Positions 62,756-64,000 of a DNA stretch of 64,000 bases are shown in pieces. The stretch covers positions 62,001 to 126,000 of the forward strand of contig NZ_CP019962.1 of assembly GCF_000807675.2 (NCBI RefSeq), given 5' to 3'. This DNA is from Eubacterium limosum (GTDB lineage Bacteria; Bacillota; Clostridia; Eubacteriales; Eubacteriaceae). A program made the translations under genes and the position numbers. Position 1 is the stretch's first letter. Every line of letters starts with the position of its first letter. Under the pieces are notes generated by a model that was given only the letters and a program-made list of their open reading frames with translations, was not told the origin of the DNA and made no database searches.

Positions 62756-63496
62756 TCAGTCCTCCCTTATCCTCATGGTCATTTCGATCTGGCAGAGGAG
62801 GGTTCCCTCCTGGTTTTCGATGTCCATCCGATAGGTGTTTACATCGATCTCAGCAGATTTCACGGTGATCATGTCACCGTAGAAGCCCTGGTTTTTGTAG
62901 ATAATTTTCGCGGTCTCCATTTCGCCTGCCTTTACCTTTTCCAGGGGCAGCGTCTCCAGCGCCCACGCCAGGTATTTGACATAGTTGACATGGCTGTTAA
63001 AATCAATGTCCAGGTAGCGGACCTGGAAGTTTTTGGACTCGGTCCATTCATCCACCTTTGCAACCCGCCTGAGCTTAAAATGATTTTCATGGCTGCTCTC
63101 ATAAACGTCCAGCTCCGGCACATTACTCAGCCGCTCCAGACGGTTTTCCCTGCGGTTTTGCAGCATCCATTCCGTATCGCCCTCCACCATCATCCTGCCG
63201 TCCAGCGATTTGATGGCAAAACGGCGGTGTGCGGCGAATTTATCAAAGGCGATGGCCTCGGTCTCGACCATGACCTCGTCGTTAAACTTCGGGTATTCAT
63301 GAAACTGCAGCTTATATTTTACCAGAAACCAGGCCAGCCCCATTTCATCCAGAACCTCCGGCCCCACGCCGAGCTGCTCGCTCTGCTCCTGGCTGGTCTG
63401 TTGAAAATAGTTCAGCGCGGCTGTCGGCTGCAGCTGATAGTTATAAGTGCACTCGTAGCCGTTGATTTTCTGCTTTTTCTCGTAAATAATTCCCAC
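62756..63496 (-). CDS. Acyl-ACP thioesterase
   Basis: A 246-residue double-hotdog enzyme of the FatA/FatB family (PF01643) that frees fatty acids from acyl carrier protein. Recognisable are the first hotdog (YNYQLQPTAALNYFQQTSQE, LGVG, GLAWFLVKYKLQ) and the second (DIDFNSHVNYVKYLAWALE, with the Asn-His pair of the active site). ATG 63496 follows AAGGAGAC. Upstream by 41 bp is the GshAB-like gene on the same strand. Confidence 0.93.
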   Translation of the reverse strand: MGIIYEKKQKINGYECTYNYQLQPTAALNYFQQTSQEQSEQLGVGPEVLDEMGLAWFLVKYKLQFHEYPKFNDEVMVETEAIAFDKFAAHRRFAIKSLDGRMMVEGDTEWMLQNRRENRLERLSNVPELDVYESSHENHFKLRRVAKVDEWTESKNFQVRYLDIDFNSHVNYVKYLAWALETLPLEKVKAGEMETAKIIYKNQGFYGDMITVKSAEIDVNTYRMDIENQEGTLLCQIEMTMRIRED

Positions 63497-63537
63497 TTCT
63501 GTTGTCTCCTTATCCTTATAAAAAATAGCCGAATGAT

Positions 63538-63999
63538 TTAATTTTCAATGAGTCCAAGCGCGCGCAGGATAAACTCACCAGTACGCCGTTCAGTTCCCTG
63601 GTAAGGGTAAGCGTGCATATCCGTACTCGGATTAAAATTCAGTTCAATGATGCCAAAGGGTGATTTTTCGTCCCGGTAGTCTTCAATGATGATATCCACG
63701 CCGCAGAAAACAGCCTTCACTGATGCTGCCGCCTCCACTGCAATGCGTTTAAAGAAGTCCGGCATTTCGTCAGTCATGTCAATGCTGTCGCCGCCGGTGC
63801 TGATGTTCGAGTTGCCCCGCAGATAGACAGTTTTTCCATCGGGCAGCACATCGCCGAATTTCAGCTCCTGCTGTTTGAGATAAAGCTCGGTCTGTTCGTC
63901 CAGCTCAATCTTTTTAAGGGGCGCGGTGTAGCCGTAACCTCTGAAGGGGTGCCTGTTTTTTTCATCGACCAGCTGGGTGATGGTATGGACGCCGTCGCC
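63538..63999 (-). CDS. ATP-grasp protein, C-terminal part (GshAB-like), cut by window end
   Basis: The frame stays open from the stop at 63538 to the right edge of the window, so only the last 153 codons are seen. They match the ATP-grasp end of bifunctional glutamate-cysteine ligase/glutathione synthetase (GshAB) or of cyanophycin-synthetase-like proteins: VYLRGNSNISTGGDSIDMTD, AVFCGVDIIIEDYR, GIIELNFNPSTDMHAYPYQG (metal-binding Glu/Asn) and a final helix. Which of the two cannot be decided without the N-terminus; the YPYQG ending favours GshAB. Confidence 0.7.
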   Translation of the reverse strand, partial: GDGVHTITQLVDEKNRHPFRGYGYTAPLKKIELDEQTELYLKQQELKFGDVLPDGKTVYLRGNSNISTGGDSIDMTDEMPDFFKRIAVEAAASVKAVFCGVDIIIEDYRDEKSPFGIIELNFNPSTDMHAYPYQGTERRTGEFILRALGLIEN

Positions 64000-64000
64000 C

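Noticed and set aside
1-64000. CRISPR arrays, insertion sequences, phage genes, rRNA
   Set aside because: No regularly spaced repeats, transposase, integrase or rRNA sequence was found when reading through the window.

Overview
The window looks like a chromosomal segment of a Gram-positive, strictly anaerobic member of the Clostridia, most like Eubacterium limosum/callanderi (Eubacteriaceae). This is inferred from the cggR-gap-pgk-tpi-gpmI glycolytic operon placed after rpoN, a membrane pyrophosphatase next to secG, rubrerythrin, many surface proteins with a membrane-anchored basic tail, and Gram-positive promoters and terminators. No rRNA, CRISPR array, insertion sequence or prophage was seen. 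One tRNA (Leu, CAA) is present. Both ends of the window cut through genes.

Layout. 1-12.1 kb: a truncated hypothetical gene, a small secreted protein with two Asp/Gly calcium-type loops, a DUF308 membrane protein, rubrerythrin, a PEPCK/HPr-kinase-like P-loop protein paired with a HAD phosphatase, cysK, lemA with a DUF2207 protein, and a membrane-anchored 5'-nucleotidase. 12.1-31.7 kb: a surface-protein region holding a DUF2804 protein and its decayed partial copy, a beta-helix-type surface protein, a BspA-type leucine-rich protein, two paralogous SAPR-type response regulators (receiver plus winged helix), a PepSY lipoprotein, a GGDEF-EAL protein, a probable decayed agrBD locus, a five-gene secreted/envelope operon (Ig-like protein, lipoprotein, polysaccharide deacetylase, membrane GDPD, small Ig-like protein), a 1050-residue surface protein and a lipase-like hydrolase. 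31.8-43.4 kb: an AraC-type response regulator with a cupin-PocR sensor kinase, an AGCS symporter, glyA and dsdA (serine/glycine/alanine metabolism), an OmpR-type two-component system, a candidate small RNA and a beta-lactamase-family hydrolase. 43.5-53.6 kb: hppA, secG, gpmI, tpiA, pgk, gap, cggR, rpoN. 53.7-59.7 kb: tRNA-Leu with a partial duplicate, aroK, aroD and a seven-gene ComG/type IV pseudopilus operon. 59.8-64 kb: glgB, a patatin, an acyl-ACP thioesterase and the 3' end of a GshAB-like ATP-grasp gene.

The most striking signal is regulatory. At least seven promoters in the 10-31 kb region share one architecture: two (once three) tandem 11-bp direct repeats resembling TGTTGTACTTT, then exactly 6 bp, then a -10 box, with no convincing -35 box at the normal distance. 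They precede the 5'-nucleotidase, the BspA-type protein, the PepSY lipoprotein, the remnant agr locus, the second SAPR regulator itself, the envelope operon and the 1050-residue surface protein. Tandem 11-bp repeats next to the -10 box are the known binding mode of SARP-type activators, and the two regulators encoded inside the region carry that kind of DNA-binding domain. I infer a locally encoded, autoregulated cell-surface regulon.
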